Source: CAZHHH01 sp052400685 (lineage in GTDB: Bacteria; Bacteroidota; Bacteroidia; Bacteroidales; Marinilabiliaceae). From it: a stretch of 64,000 nt of DNA. Position 1 is the first letter of the stretch, and each line of letters begins with the position of its first letter. Made by a program: the position numbers and the translations under genes. The stretch is taken from the NCBI GenBank assembly GCA_052400685.1, contig JBQTGJ010000015.1; one strand, given 5' to 3'. Of this stretch, positions 51,681 through 60,432 are shown piece by piece. The notes under the pieces are model-generated. The model saw nothing but the letters and a program-made list of their open reading frames with translations, made no database searches and had not been told where the DNA came from.

Positions 51681-52778
51681 TTAGTCGTCATGTGGAGGTA
51701 TAACTTGTTTAGCGCGTTTTAACACCCATAATTCGACGACTTCATTGGAGCGCCAATGTTGGTCTCTTTTTGTTTTTTCGGATGCTGTTTTTACCGATTT
51801 TTTAAAACATCTGTCTAATTCAAAGCGACCTCCATTCAGGAGTTCATATTCTATGGGATGCTGTTTCGCCACATTGGTAATTAGTCCCAAATTGGAGAAC
51901 AGCAAGACAATTCGGCCTTCCGGCAGCAGGCGTTTTTCTGCTTCTTCAAAGAACTCAGGAAAGAGTTTGCCATTATAATATATTGCCTCATCCAGTCGAT
52001 CTAAATTACGTGAGGTGGGTAACCAGGGCGGATTAAAAACGATCAGTTCTGTTTGTTTTATCCATTTGCCGAATAAATAACCACAGTCAAGTTCTATTTT
52101 CCGAGCCAGCTTTGTTCCTTCCATCGATTCTTTTAAGCCAATAATTGCATTGGGATTGATATCTGTTGCAAAGGATTTTTGAAAACCATGTTTCACCAAA
52201 AGCAGAGACAAAACACCACTTCCAATTCCCACATCAATCGCTGACTTCCTGGGCCCCTGATAGTGTTTTAACCAATTATCAAAGAGTTGCAAATGTTCAT
52301 AGCGGGTTGGAAAATAAACCCCATAATAGGGATGAATCTTGTTTCTTATTACTGGAATTATAACACCATTGGTATACCATTGCCAGGCACTGTTTAGACC
52401 TTGAATTTGAGGAAAGGGAAGTATAAAATCGGATATTTCAGGATATAATTTTTCTAACCATCCAATCCAGGGGGCTTTTTTTACTACTAAGTTATGGTCC
52501 TTAATTTGTAATAATATGAGGTTAGATAATTTTTTATAGGCCGCACGAAACTCTCGTTGTTCCTGAAAGGATTGATTTGGATACTTTTTACTGAGGTACA
52601 ACCGCAATTCATATAAAAGCGTCAATCCATTGTTGTAAAAACCTTCTATCAGAATGTACTTACCTGCAAGTAACGCATTAATTGTTTCTTTAATATCAGA
52701 GTTGTGAGTAAACGATACTGTTTCGATTTCCCCTTGTATCAGCTCGGGTCTGTTTGCTTTTAAGTCGTTACTGATCAT
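51681..52778 (-). CDS. SAM-dependent methyltransferase (NPPW type)
   Basis: 365 aa. The SAM-binding motif I DVGIGSGVLSLLL is near residue 181, ATDINPNAI follows, and the catalytic NPPW motif (ELIVFNPPWLPTSR) is near 247, the pattern of N-methyltransferases of the HemK/RlmG/TrmN6 class. The N-terminal 170 residues are a separate helical domain (LLYELRLYLSKKYPNQSF, GLNSAWQWYTNGVIIP). The target (rRNA, tRNA or protein) cannot be told. Single gene between the Crp fragment and the GNAT gene. Confidence 0.82.
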   Translation of the reverse strand: MISNDLKANRPELIQGEIETVSFTHNSDIKETINALLAGKYILIEGFYNNGLTLLYELRLYLSKKYPNQSFQEQREFRAAYKKLSNLILLQIKDHNLVVKKAPWIGWLEKLYPEISDFILPFPQIQGLNSAWQWYTNGVIIPVIRNKIHPYYGVYFPTRYEHLQLFDNWLKHYQGPRKSAIDVGIGSGVLSLLLVKHGFQKSFATDINPNAIIGLKESMEGTKLARKIELDCGYLFGKWIKQTELIVFNPPWLPTSRNLDRLDEAIYYNGKLFPEFFEEAEKRLLPEGRIVLLFSNLGLITNVAKQHPIEYELLNGGRFELDRCFKKSVKTASEKTKRDQHWRSNEVVELWVLKRAKQVIPPHDD

Positions 52779-52904
52779 TTTTTACCATTTTTTCATTATC
52801 GTAAGGTAACGACATTTTTGACTTAGAAAGCGGAAATCGAATTAAAATTTATTGCGTTAAAAGTGTCTTATATTGGCTGAATTTAATGACTTACTTTCTT
52901 ACGG

Positions 52905-53423
52905 TTATTCATCGTTGTGTTTAATCTCATATTCGCAGAAACTCTCTCCATTTTCTGTCTTTCCCTGTTGAATAAGTTTCATTCCGCATTTTTCTGAAAG
53001 CTTTATGGATGCCATATTTTGTTTGAACATTCTGGCTGTTAATCTATCTGAATTTAGTTTGTCAAATCCATAATCAATCAATGATTTACATATTTCGGTT
53101 CCATAGCCTTTTCGCCATATTTTATTATCAAGTATGTAGCCTATCTCTAAATGATTTAAATCGTGAAATGAATTGAATAATCCAGCCTCGCCAATAATGC
53201 TAGGTTTATTTTTAATCTGAACAGCATATATCCCAAATCCGTTTATGTAATCTTTATTTATCGTATCGTATTTCTTTTTGAGTTTTTCTTTTGTCCATTC
53301 AAAATCGGTATTTGGAATGAATTTCAAGTTTTGAGAATCTTGATAAATTTCAAGCAAATAGTCTAAATCATTAGGCTCTATTTCTCTAATCCAAAGTCTC
53401 TGTGTTTCTATGATTATATTCAT
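52905..53423 (-). CDS. GNAT family N-acetyltransferase (RimJ/RimL-like)
   Basis: 172 aa from the ATG at 53423 (MNIIIETQRLWIREIEPND). Typical of the RimJ/RimL branch: TQRLWIREI at the N-terminus, LEIGYILDNKIWRKGYGTE with the acetyl-CoA loop near residue 97, and ASIKLSEKCGMKLIQQG near 143. The substrate could be a ribosomal protein N-terminus or a small molecule. The MITE-like copy B begins 4 bp upstream of the start codon, so it probably supplies or disrupts the promoter. Confidence 0.88.
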   Translation of the reverse strand: MNIIIETQRLWIREIEPNDLDYLLEIYQDSQNLKFIPNTDFEWTKEKLKKKYDTINKDYINGFGIYAVQIKNKPSIIGEAGLFNSFHDLNHLEIGYILDNKIWRKGYGTEICKSLIDYGFDKLNSDRLTARMFKQNMASIKLSEKCGMKLIQQGKTENGESFCEYEIKHNDE

Positions 53424-53426
53424 TTT

Positions 53427-53937
53427 CACTATTGTCCGGTAAAAAATATATTTTCCATTTAAGTGCTCAAGCCGCACGGGCTTTTACTTTTTCTATTCAT
53501 TAAAGTTTTTATTTCAACGGTATTCGTGATCCGCTTCGCTCCACTACAGCAAAAAAAAAGTAAACACAAATTTTGCGTTTAGTGAGTGCAGTGTGCAAAT
53601 TTATTTGCAACAATGCCGAACGTAGCAAAATTCAATCACATTAAATTTTGCGTTTAGTGAGAGCAGTGTGCAAATTTATTTGCAACAATGCCGAACGTAG
53701 CAAAATTCAATAATATTAAAATGCCGCCGCTGCAAGTAATTTTCTAAAAATCAATTTCATTGTCTAAAATCCGGGAACTCGCTTCGCTCAGACAGCCCGG
53801 ATTTCTTTACGCCAATAATATTGATTTCCTTAACGGGAATTTCTGGAGGCGGAAAGCAACCCCAATATCTCCTATAATCTCTGGCTCGCACATTGGAGCT
53901 GGGTTCTAATCATTTCTCTAAATTTTTGCTTTGAGGC
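53427..53937. mobile_element. MITE-like element, copy B (expanded, right end lost)
   Basis: Left end CACTATTGTCCGGTAAAAA is identical to copy A, and the sequence is collinear with copy A through TTCTCTAAATTTTT. Two internal insertions (about 50 and 150 bp) enlarge it, and the right terminal ACCGGACA is absent. It is in the same orientation as copy A, so the two form direct repeats flanking 50.6-53.4 kb. Confidence 0.8.
53568..53717. repeat. Two tandem 75-bp units inside MITE copy B
   Basis: Units 53568-53642 and 53643-53717 are nearly identical (AAATTTTGCGTTTAGTGAG..., GCAAATTTATTTGCAACAAT, ...GAACGTAGCAAAATTCAAT). Each contains the palindrome GCAAATTTATTTGC, and AAATTTTGC near the unit start is inverted-complementary to GCAAAATT near its end. 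Confidence 0.85.
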
Positions 53938-54103
53938 TATTAGCCTAAGCTAAAATATTTGTTGTTTTTAGGTTTGTTTGGTTGCTAAATTGGGGTTGTC
54001 GGCCTCTTGTTTTTAAGAAAACCGACATTGTTTTTTTGACGCTTTAAGTGTTTTTTGACGTCTTCTGGAAGCCATTGTTTATAAGACTTTCAAGAGGGGG
54101 CAA

Positions 54104-54163
54104 AAAGTATCAATACTTTTTATTGAAAGTATCAATACTTTTCCCTGAAAGTATCAATACTTT
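54104..54163. promoter_or_regulatory. Three identical 16-bp palindromes at 22-bp spacing
   Basis: AAAGTATCAATACTTT at 54104, 54126 and 54148. Each is AAAGTAT and its inverse around CA. The exact 22-bp period puts all three on about the same face of the helix. It lies about 90 bp beyond the 3' end of the feo operon and about 680 bp from the GNAT start. The rest of 53938-54252 shows nothing else. Confidence 0.6.
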
Positions 54164-54252
54164 TTGATAACACCTCAACATGAATGAATAAATCAGCGGA
54201 GATATTCGTCGTGCGGGTCTGATTATTTGTTCTCTGGTTTTGGTATTAGTCG

Positions 54253-54486
54253 TTATTTTGATGGTCGAAAATGAACCGTATTGAATTGGGTCGATTTTGC
54301 GTGTTGATTATTTGTTTTTTGTTTGTGCAGATCGGTAACCAGCAAGCTTTTGGCTTCGCAGCCCGAAGTGCCGCAACCCGAGCAGGGCGATTGCCCCGGT
54401 GCCGGTCTGAATGTTCTGTAAATTCCGTGAATGGCATAGCCTATGGCGTAGGCAACGGTTATATAAACTAAAATTTCCTGTAGCAT
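54253..54486 (-). CDS. FeoB-associated Cys-rich membrane protein
   Basis: 77 aa: one N-terminal membrane segment (LQEILVYITVAYAIGYAIHG), a short Arg-rich loop, and SPCSGCGTSGCEAK as the Cys cluster. This matches the small FeoB-associated family, thought to work with FeoB in ferrous iron uptake, possibly as a metal-binding or FeoC-like accessory. It lies 144 bp downstream of feoAB on the same strand. Confidence 0.82.
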   Translation of the reverse strand: MLQEILVYITVAYAIGYAIHGIYRTFRPAPGQSPCSGCGTSGCEAKSLLVTDLHKQKTNNQHAKSTQFNTVHFRPSK

Positions 54487-54630
54487 AATAAATCCTTTCT
54501 TTTGATCAATATATTTCAGTTTTTACACTCACTTTGCGAAACAAGTTACCCTATTGTAACCAACATTTTGTGGGTAAAGTTCCGCTCTGTAGCAGGTCTG
54601 TTACCTGTCACAGGTGGGTTTCTCTATCAG

Positions 54631-57141
54631 TTAAACAAATAAGTGACCCGTTTGGTACACTATAAAAGCCATTATCCATGCCAGCGATGTGGTATAAAAA
54701 ATGGTAAACAGGGCCCATTTCCATGACCCGGCTTCTTTTTTGATGGCTGCTATTACCGCCACACAAGGGAAATAAATGAGAATAAATACCAGAAATGAGA
54801 GTGCTACGAGGGGTGTAAACACCGGTGTGCCATCGGCATACTTGTCATCGCGCAGGCTTTGTATCAGTTCAGTGGTTCCCGAAGTCCCGGACGTTTCATC
54901 GGCATGTGGCGATTGGTACAGCACGCCGATGGTGCTCACCACTATTTCTTTTGCCGCCACGCCGCTAATGAGACTGATCCCCATTTTCCAGTCGAATCCC
55001 AATGGGCGGATTAAAGGTTCTACTGCATGTCCCATACGTCCAATCAGACTCTCTTCCTGTTGAAGCCTGTGCTCTTTTTCTATTACTTTATTTAGCTCAA
55101 TATTTTTTGTTTGGTTGAGGTTGTTAATCATGTTTGGAGAGTCGGCCATTTTTTGCAATGAGTCATACTTTAGGTTAATGGCTGCTGTTTCGTGTTGGTG
55201 TTGGTCAAAGCGACTGCTTTGCCTTGGATAGTAGCCTAAAAACCAAATGATGATAGAGGCTATCATGATTATGCCTCCCATTTTTTTCACATATTGTTCA
55301 CCCTTATGCCACATGTGTCGTAGGGTGCTTTGCAGTGTGGGCAGCCGGTAGGGGGGGAGCTCCATTACAAACGGAACATCGCTGCGTTTAAATAGAAAAC
55401 GTTTGAATAGACGGGCAACAAATACCGCCAGTAAAATACCCAGACCATACAATACAAAAAGTATCGTACCGGGATTTTCCGGAAAAAAGGCAGCGATAAA
55501 CAGAATGTAAACAGGTAGTCGGGCACTGCACGACATAAATGGGTTGATGAGTATGGTGAGGATTCGGTTGTTGCGGTCTTCAATGGTCCGCGTAGCCATA
55601 ATAGCCGGCACATTACAGCCAAACCCCATTACCAGGGGAATAAATGATTTGCCGTGCAATCCCACTTTGTGCATTACTTTATCCATAATAAAGGCGGCTC
55701 GTGCCATATAGCCTGTGTCTTCCATAAAAGAGATGAAGAAGAACAGGATAAGTATGTTGGGCAGAAATACGATAACGCCGCCAACGCCGCCAATGATACC
55801 ATTTATAACCAGGTCTTTGAATGGGCCGTTGTTCATGACCTGTCCCAGCCAGCCCGAGAGCCAATCTACTCCGCTTTCAATCCACCCCATGGGATATTCG
55901 CCCAATGAAAAGGTGGCTTCAAACATCAGAAACATAAACAGAAAGAATACCGGAAAGCCAAATAGCCGGTGCGTTAAAAACGCATCAATGGTATCGGTAC
56001 GTCGCCGCCGTTGTATTGGATTTTCCTTGTAGGTCTCCTTAAGTGCGCCTGCAATGAAACCGTAACGGGCATCGGTGACTATGGTTTCTATTTCTTCGTT
56101 TTGAATGGACTCGATCTTCTCTTTTTGTTTTATTACTTCGTCAATAACCTCCGGATAGCCGCTTCTTTTGATGTGTTTCGAATAGTTTTTGTCACCTTCC
56201 AACAGTTTGATGGCTAAAAAGCGTGGCGTGGTCATCAGGTTTAGTCCCGGTTCCGACTGTATTTTTTTCTGGATGGCATCGATGGACGACTCGAGAGTCG
56301 GGCCCAAATTGATTCGCACGGCGCGGGCTTCGGGAATGCGATCTTCGTAAACGTCAATTACTTTTTTAAAGAGTTTGTTAATGCCTTTTCCTTTTGACCC
56401 AACGGTTGGAATAATGGGCATACCAATCATCTTACCCAGAAACTTATAGTTGATGGTGTCGCCACGTCGTTCCAGATCATCGTACATATTAAGGGCTATT
56501 ACCACCTTTACATCCATATGTATTAGCTGCGTGGTGAGATATAGGTTGCGTTCGAGGTTGGAACCGTCAACCACGTTAATGATGATATCAGGCATTTGCT
56601 TGCTGATAAAATCGCGTACATAAATTTCCTCAGGGCTGTATGCCGACAAAGAATAGGTGCCCGGCAGATCCGAGAGATTAAAGGTGTATCCCTGGTAGTT
56701 AAATGAACTCGTTTTAACGTCGACCGTCACGCCGCCATAGTTGCCCACATGTTCGTACGAGCCGCTTACCTGGTTAAAGATGGTGGTTTTGCCGCAGTTG
56801 GGGTTCCCCACCAGAGCGATATTGATAGTTTTTCGTTTTTCGTGTACGGCTTTTCTGATAAATTCTTCTTCATCGCTGACGCCATGAAATGTTATTTCGC
56901 GGTTTGGCTGAACCTCGTCCATTGGTATGACTTCAATGAGGCTGGCTTCGGCACGGCGTAGCGATATTTTGTAATTTAGAATCTGATATTCAATAGGATC
57001 CTTGAGTGGTGCATTTTTTATGACTTTAACCGGCTTGCCTCTTAAAAAACCCATCTCCAGAATTCGTTTTCTGAATTCTCCATATCCCCTTACTTTTGCA
57101 ATTACAGCTTCCTGTCCGTTGGTAAGATCCGCTAATGTCAT
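54631..57141 (-). CDS. feoB: FeoAB fusion, ferrous iron transporter
   Basis: 836 aa. Residues 1-75 are a FeoA SH3-like domain (MTLADLTNGQEAVIAKVRGY). Residues about 98-270 are the G domain: G1 GNPNCGKTT, G3 DLPGTYSLSAYSPEE, G4 NMYD. The helical spacer follows, then the membrane part with Gate motifs (GCNVPAIMATRTIEDR, SCSARLPVYILFIAAFF) and a second core repeat (GVAAKEIVVSTIGVLY). FeoB normally has a separate FeoA in Proteobacteria; fusion is common in Bacteroidetes. It imports Fe2+ across the inner membrane. I could not see a Fur box in the 257-bp divergent region upstream. Confidence 0.95.
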   Translation of the reverse strand: MTLADLTNGQEAVIAKVRGYGEFRKRILEMGFLRGKPVKVIKNAPLKDPIEYQILNYKISLRRAEASLIEVIPMDEVQPNREITFHGVSDEEEFIRKAVHEKRKTINIALVGNPNCGKTTIFNQVSGSYEHVGNYGGVTVDVKTSSFNYQGYTFNLSDLPGTYSLSAYSPEEIYVRDFISKQMPDIIINVVDGSNLERNLYLTTQLIHMDVKVVIALNMYDDLERRGDTINYKFLGKMIGMPIIPTVGSKGKGINKLFKKVIDVYEDRIPEARAVRINLGPTLESSIDAIQKKIQSEPGLNLMTTPRFLAIKLLEGDKNYSKHIKRSGYPEVIDEVIKQKEKIESIQNEEIETIVTDARYGFIAGALKETYKENPIQRRRRTDTIDAFLTHRLFGFPVFFLFMFLMFEATFSLGEYPMGWIESGVDWLSGWLGQVMNNGPFKDLVINGIIGGVGGVIVFLPNILILFFFISFMEDTGYMARAAFIMDKVMHKVGLHGKSFIPLVMGFGCNVPAIMATRTIEDRNNRILTILINPFMSCSARLPVYILFIAAFFPENPGTILFVLYGLGILLAVFVARLFKRFLFKRSDVPFVMELPPYRLPTLQSTLRHMWHKGEQYVKKMGGIIMIASIIIWFLGYYPRQSSRFDQHQHETAAINLKYDSLQKMADSPNMINNLNQTKNIELNKVIEKEHRLQQEESLIGRMGHAVEPLIRPLGFDWKMGISLISGVAAKEIVVSTIGVLYQSPHADETSGTSGTTELIQSLRDDKYADGTPVFTPLVALSFLVFILIYFPCVAVIAAIKKEAGSWKWALFTIFYTTSLAWIMAFIVYQTGHLFV

Positions 57142-57297
57142 TTTTCTCGTTTTTCATTAAGTTGGCCAACAACAAAATGGTTGGCAGGTGCATTTTTATT
57201 GGCGGCTCGTGGTGCTATCCATGGTCGTTGTTTAGGTGTGTTTTATTCATCCATTTTTAAATGGCCAAAATTAACCGTCCTTCTCAAATTTTACAAT

Positions 57298-57317
57298 CCC
57301 CAATTGTTGGGGTTTTT
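57298..57317 (+). terminator. Small hairpin with T tract in the feoAB/57399 divergent region
   Basis: CCCCAA and TTGGGG with a 3-nt loop, followed by TTTTT. It precedes the -7 box of the next gene, so it would end a transcript entering from upstream on the plus strand. Confidence 0.45.
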
Positions 57318-57360
57318 AAACCAATTCTTTTTTTCGGGGCGAAAGTTACGGAAAATAGAG

Positions 57361-57368
57361 TAGTTTTG
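57361..57368 (+). promoter_or_regulatory. Candidate -7 box for the thiamine-binding protein gene
   Basis: TAGTTTTG, a perfect TAnnTTTG box, 38 bp before the ATG. No clear -33 TTTG. Confidence 0.4.
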
Positions 57369-57398
57369 GTCTCTATTTGTTTGTTCAAAAAAATCATA

Positions 57399-57710
57399 AT
57401 GATGTCAGAATTTTTAAAAAGTAAAGTGAATGTAGCCGTTCAGGTGCTTCCAACTGCGCCAACAAAGGCTGCTTATGATGTAGTGGATGAGGCGATTGCA
57501 GTGATTGCTGATTCGGGAGTGAAATACCGTGTTACGCCTTTCGAAACGGTCATGGAGGGCAGCTATGACGAGTTAATGGCTATTGTGAAGCAGGTGCAAA
57601 TAGCTTGTTTTAACGCCGGTGCCGAAAAGGTGATGTGTTATGTTAAGGTACAAAGCAATGCTGCTGACGATGTTACTATTGATGATAAGATGCAGAAATA
57701 TGATATTTAG
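57399..57710 (+). CDS. MTH1187/YqgV family thiamine-binding protein
   Basis: 103 aa from the ATG at 57399 (MMSEFLKSKVNVAVQVLP; the second ATG at 57402 is equally possible). The ferredoxin-like fold of the family is seen as VNVAVQVLPTAP, VVDEAIAVIADSG, YRVTPFETVMEGSYDELMA and KVMCYVKVQSNA. Related proteins bind hydroxymethylpyrimidine or thiamine. The open frame extends 46 codons upstream without homology-like sequence and is not used. Single gene. Confidence 0.82.
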   Translation: MMSEFLKSKVNVAVQVLPTAPTKAAYDVVDEAIAVIADSGVKYRVTPFETVMEGSYDELMAIVKQVQIACFNAGAEKVMCYVKVQSNAADDVTIDDKMQKYDI

Positions 57711-57715
57711 CATCA

Positions 57716-57830
57716 GTCAGAAAACATTAATTTTTCGTTACGCTCGCTTTTAAAAAGTTTGTTGACTTCGATAAGCTTCTGTTTTTCAGGCTATACAAAT
57801 TTTTAATTTAAACTTAATAGCTGTAACTAC
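57716..57830 (+). repeat. Dispersed palindromic repeat P, copy 11 (degraded)
   Basis: CGTTACGCTCGCTTTTAAAAAG...GACTTCGATAAGC...GGCTATACAAATTT follows the family order, with poor pairing. Confidence 0.4.
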
Positions 57831-57873
57831 AGACTTTATGGACAGTCACTATTTTAAGCGGCTAACCTATATT

Positions 57874-57913
57874 AAAATAAAAGAGACACCAAATTTGGTG
57901 TCTCTTTTATTTT
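57874..57913. terminator. 40-bp perfect palindrome, bidirectional terminator
   Basis: AAAATAAAAGAGACACCAAA is followed immediately by its exact inverse complement. A and T tracts on the two sides make it suitable for stopping both the 57399 gene and the convergent PUR-alpha gene. Confidence 0.85.
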
Positions 57914-57929
57914 GATTTAGTTGCTTGTA

Positions 57930-58020
57930 AAAAAAAAAGTTTAATGTTTACGTTATAACTGTCGTAGAAATGGTCATTTACTATAGTCAAATCACATTTT
58001 CTAACTTAACCGGCCAGCAC
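57930..58020 (+). repeat. Dispersed palindromic repeat P, copy 12 (degraded)
   Basis: ATGGTCATTTACTATAGTCAAATCACATTTTC retains the tip of the family hairpin. The outer arms are mostly lost. Confidence 0.45.
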
Positions 58021-58039
58021 ACTGTAATTCATGGATGAA

Positions 58040-58402
58040 TTATTTCTGTAAATCTTCAAATTCAATATTTGATAATTCTTTAGAAGCCTCGGAACTAAAC
58101 GTATCGATTTTAATATCTTCAGTTGTTTCCAAATTTTGTTTTATGTATTCAATAGCTTCTTTTAAGCCTTCGCTGAATTTGTCGAAGTCTTCTTTATAAA
58201 GAAAAATTTTGTGTTTTTCGAAGTGAAAACGACCATCGTCTTCAAATTTCTTCTTGCTTTCGGTTAAGGTTAAATAATAATCATTTTTACGGGTAGCTTT
58301 AACATCAAAGAAATAAGTTCTTTTGCCGGCTCTTACAGCTTTTGAAAAGATCTCATCCTTATCATTTCTCTCAAAATCATCAATTTTGTCAAATCCTTCC
58401 AT
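58040..58402 (-). CDS. PUR-alpha-like DNA/RNA-binding protein (DUF3276)
   Basis: 120 aa. The single PUR repeat unit is seen in IFSKAVRAGKRTYFFDVKAT, DYYLTLTESKKKF, FHFEKHKIFLYKEDFDKF and LKEAIEYIKQN. The bacterial (Bacteroidetes and spirochaete) forms bind single-stranded nucleic acid as dimers. The C-terminal 25 residues are acidic. Role in the cell unknown. Single gene, divergent from nusB. Confidence 0.88.
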   Translation of the reverse strand: MEGFDKIDDFERNDKDEIFSKAVRAGKRTYFFDVKATRKNDYYLTLTESKKKFEDDGRFHFEKHKIFLYKEDFDKFSEGLKEAIEYIKQNLETTEDIKIDTFSSEASKELSNIEFEDLQK

Positions 58403-58597
58403 CTCAATTTTGTTTAATTAGTAAAGCTTTTTTGGGTTTTCATGTCAAAAGTGAACATTATTTTTGTAATTACCCAGTAATGGTTTACATTTTTTTCTCA
58501 TAATTCCAAATCATTAACGTTGGTCGAGTTAAAATTTATTTTTTGGATATTTAACCTTTATCCGATTTTCGGATAGTGTATATGATTAAAAAAGCAT

Positions 58598-58605
58598 TAA
58601 TTTTG
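58598..58605 (+). promoter_or_regulatory. Candidate -7 box for the nusB run
   Basis: TAATTTTG, a perfect TAnnTTTG box, 41 bp before the nusB ATG. -33 element unclear. Confidence 0.4.
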
Positions 58606-58645
58606 TGCTGTTATTATTTACTATACATAAAAAGTTCTTTGAGTA

Positions 58646-59578
58646 ATGTTAAGTAGAAGATTACTAAGAGTAAAAGTGATGCAAATGGTTTATGCCTTCC
58701 ATAAAAATGGGGGCCAATCGGTGCAGGAAGTAGAGAAAGAGTTGTATCACAGTATCTCCAAATCTTTCGAGTTGTATCATTGGTTGTTGTTGTTGCTGAT
58801 CGATATTAAAGATTATGCGGCCAATCGCATTGAAAATGCGCGCAACAAGAAGATGCCTTCAGATGAAGATTTACATCCCAATACACGTTTTATTGACAAT
58901 GTTGTAATTGCCCAATTGGCAGACAATAATGAGCTAAACAGCTATATTGAAGCCACTGGTTTATCCTGGGCCAATCAACCCGAATTTGTCAGAGAGCTTT
59001 TTGAGGTAGTGACCAAATCTGACCTTTATAAGGCTTATATGGAGGACGAGTCACAATCGTACGATTCACAGAAAAAATTTGTCGTTAAATTAGTTGAAAA
59101 AGTCATTGGACAATACGAGCCGCTTTATCAGCAATTTGAGGAGCAAAGTATTTATTGGAACGATGAATCGGAATTCGTGGTGAGTATGGTTATTAAAACG
59201 CTCAAGGAATTTGAAAAGCTGAATGGTTCTGACCAGCCTTTGCAAAAAGAGTTTAAAGATCAGGAAGATAAAACTTTTGTGTCGTTGCTTTTCCGTAAGT
59301 CTTTACTTAACGGTAAGAGTTATACCGAACTGATTAGCAAATTTTCAGAGCATTGGGATCTTGACCGCGTGGCTTTTATGGATATCGTTTTGATGCATAT
59401 TGCTTTATCGGAGGTTCTGGAGTTTCCCTTGATTCCCGTGCGTGTCACTTTAAACGAGTACATTGAAATTGCAAAACATTATTCCACGCCCAAGAGTAGT
59501 GTGTTTATTAATGGGATGTTAGATAAGATTATTAACCATCTGACTGATGAGGGTAAGATTAAAAAAATTGAAGCCTAA
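58646..59578 (+). CDS. nusB: Transcription antitermination factor NusB
   Basis: 310 aa, the long Bacteroidetes form. The N-terminus LSRRLLRVKVMQMVYAFH is the conserved start. The C-terminal 130 residues hold the core NusB helices (FVSLLFRKSLLNGKSYTELI, WDLDRVAFMDIVLMHIALSE, TLNEYIEIAKHYSTPKSSVF, GMLDKI). NusB with NusE binds boxA RNA for rRNA antitermination. It starts a run of co-directional genes and overlaps the DUF1573 gene by 32 bp. Confidence 0.93.
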   Translation: MLSRRLLRVKVMQMVYAFHKNGGQSVQEVEKELYHSISKSFELYHWLLLLLIDIKDYAANRIENARNKKMPSDEDLHPNTRFIDNVVIAQLADNNELNSYIEATGLSWANQPEFVRELFEVVTKSDLYKAYMEDESQSYDSQKKFVVKLVEKVIGQYEPLYQQFEEQSIYWNDESEFVVSMVIKTLKEFEKLNGSDQPLQKEFKDQEDKTFVSLLFRKSLLNGKSYTELISKFSEHWDLDRVAFMDIVLMHIALSEVLEFPLIPVRVTLNEYIEIAKHYSTPKSSVFINGMLDKIINHLTDEGKIKKIEA

Positions 59579-59993
59579 TTTCTCTTTTCGGATTGGTAGT
59601 CGTCTCGGTGTTATTTTTCTGTTTCTGTCTGTTTCAGCTTGTAATTTTTCAGGTTCCGTGAAACAGGAGCATAAGCCTTCGGGTAATACAGTAATGACAT
59701 TCGATAAAACGGTGCACGATTTTGGCACTGTTAGCGACGATGAGGATTTGGGTTGTCGTTTTACGTTTGTGAATAGTGGAAGCGACATTTTGGTTATAAG
59801 CGATGTGGTAGCCGGTTGTGGTTGCACTGCCGTTGAATATAGTAAGAAACCATTGGAGCCGGGACAAAAAGGCTTTTTGGAAGTTGTTTTTGACCCCCGC
59901 GGACAGGCTGGATTCCAGCGCAAAAATGTGCGGGTCTTTGCCAATATCCCTGATGGTTCAATATTAATTGCGATTAAGGCGAATGTGAACTAA
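59547..59993 (+). CDS. DUF1573 lipoprotein
   Basis: 148 aa, lipobox LSVSAC (Cys about residue 32). The DUF1573 immunoglobulin-like domain shows FDKTVHDFGTVSDDED, FVNSGSDILVISDVV, the hallmark GCGCTAVEYSK and LEPGQKGFLEVVFDP. Function unknown; it belongs to the MSP/ASH-like fold group. The ATG at 59547 lies inside nusB, and a TTG at 59568 is an alternative start nearer the usual signal length. The overlap suggests translational coupling to nusB. Confidence 0.85.
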   Translation: MRVRLKKLKPNFSFRIGSRLGVIFLFLSVSACNFSGSVKQEHKPSGNTVMTFDKTVHDFGTVSDDEDLGCRFTFVNSGSDILVISDVVAGCGCTAVEYSKKPLEPGQKGFLEVVFDPRGQAGFQRKNVRVFANIPDGSILIAIKANVN

Positions 59994-60075
59994 ATTTGTT
60001 TTAATCGTCAATTGTAGTTACCATTGTAATAGAAATTTTTTGAGTTTTATATTGTTGTAATAAATTTTGAATAGT

Positions 60076-60393
60076 ATGTATAGTACTTTTTTATCAATGG
60101 CACCCCAGGCTGCCGAAGGTGGCAATCCGCTGATGTCGTTACTCCCTTTTTTGTTAATCATTGTGGTGTTCTATTTCTTTATGATTCGTCCACAAATGAA
60201 ACGCCAGAAAGAATTGCGTAAGTACCGCGAAGCCCTTAAAAAGGGAGATAAGATTATCACTACCGGAGGCATTTATGGTAAAGTAGCAGAGGTTAAAGAC
60301 GACCATGTTGTTATGGAAATAGCTGATAATGTCAAAATTAAGATTGACAAAACCGCTGTTATTATGGATATGAGTGATGCTGTTCGCAAATAA
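60076..60393 (+). CDS. yajC: Preprotein translocase subunit YajC
   Basis: 105 aa from the ATG at 60076 (MYSTFLSMAPQAAEGG); a TTG three codons earlier is less likely. One membrane segment (LLPFLLIIVVFYFFMIRP) is followed by the conserved MKRQKELRKYREALKKGDKI and TTGGIYGKV. YajC associates with SecDF at the Sec translocon. The nusB-yajC-ybbR-coaE order is conserved in Bacteroidetes. Confidence 0.94.
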   Translation: MYSTFLSMAPQAAEGGNPLMSLLPFLLIIVVFYFFMIRPQMKRQKELRKYREALKKGDKIITTGGIYGKVAEVKDDHVVMEIADNVKIKIDKTAVIMDMSDAVRK

Positions 60394-60432
60394 TATTTGT
60401 GGAGAAAGCAGACCGTTCAGATTTTAAAATAT

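Noticed and set aside
53424..53477. N-terminal extension of the GNAT gene
   Set aside because: It lies in MITE copy B. The GNAT consensus begins at the ATG at 53423.
57142..57398. Fur box controlling feoAB
   Set aside because: No GATAATNATTATC-like palindrome was found in the divergent region; regulation by iron cannot be claimed from the sequence.
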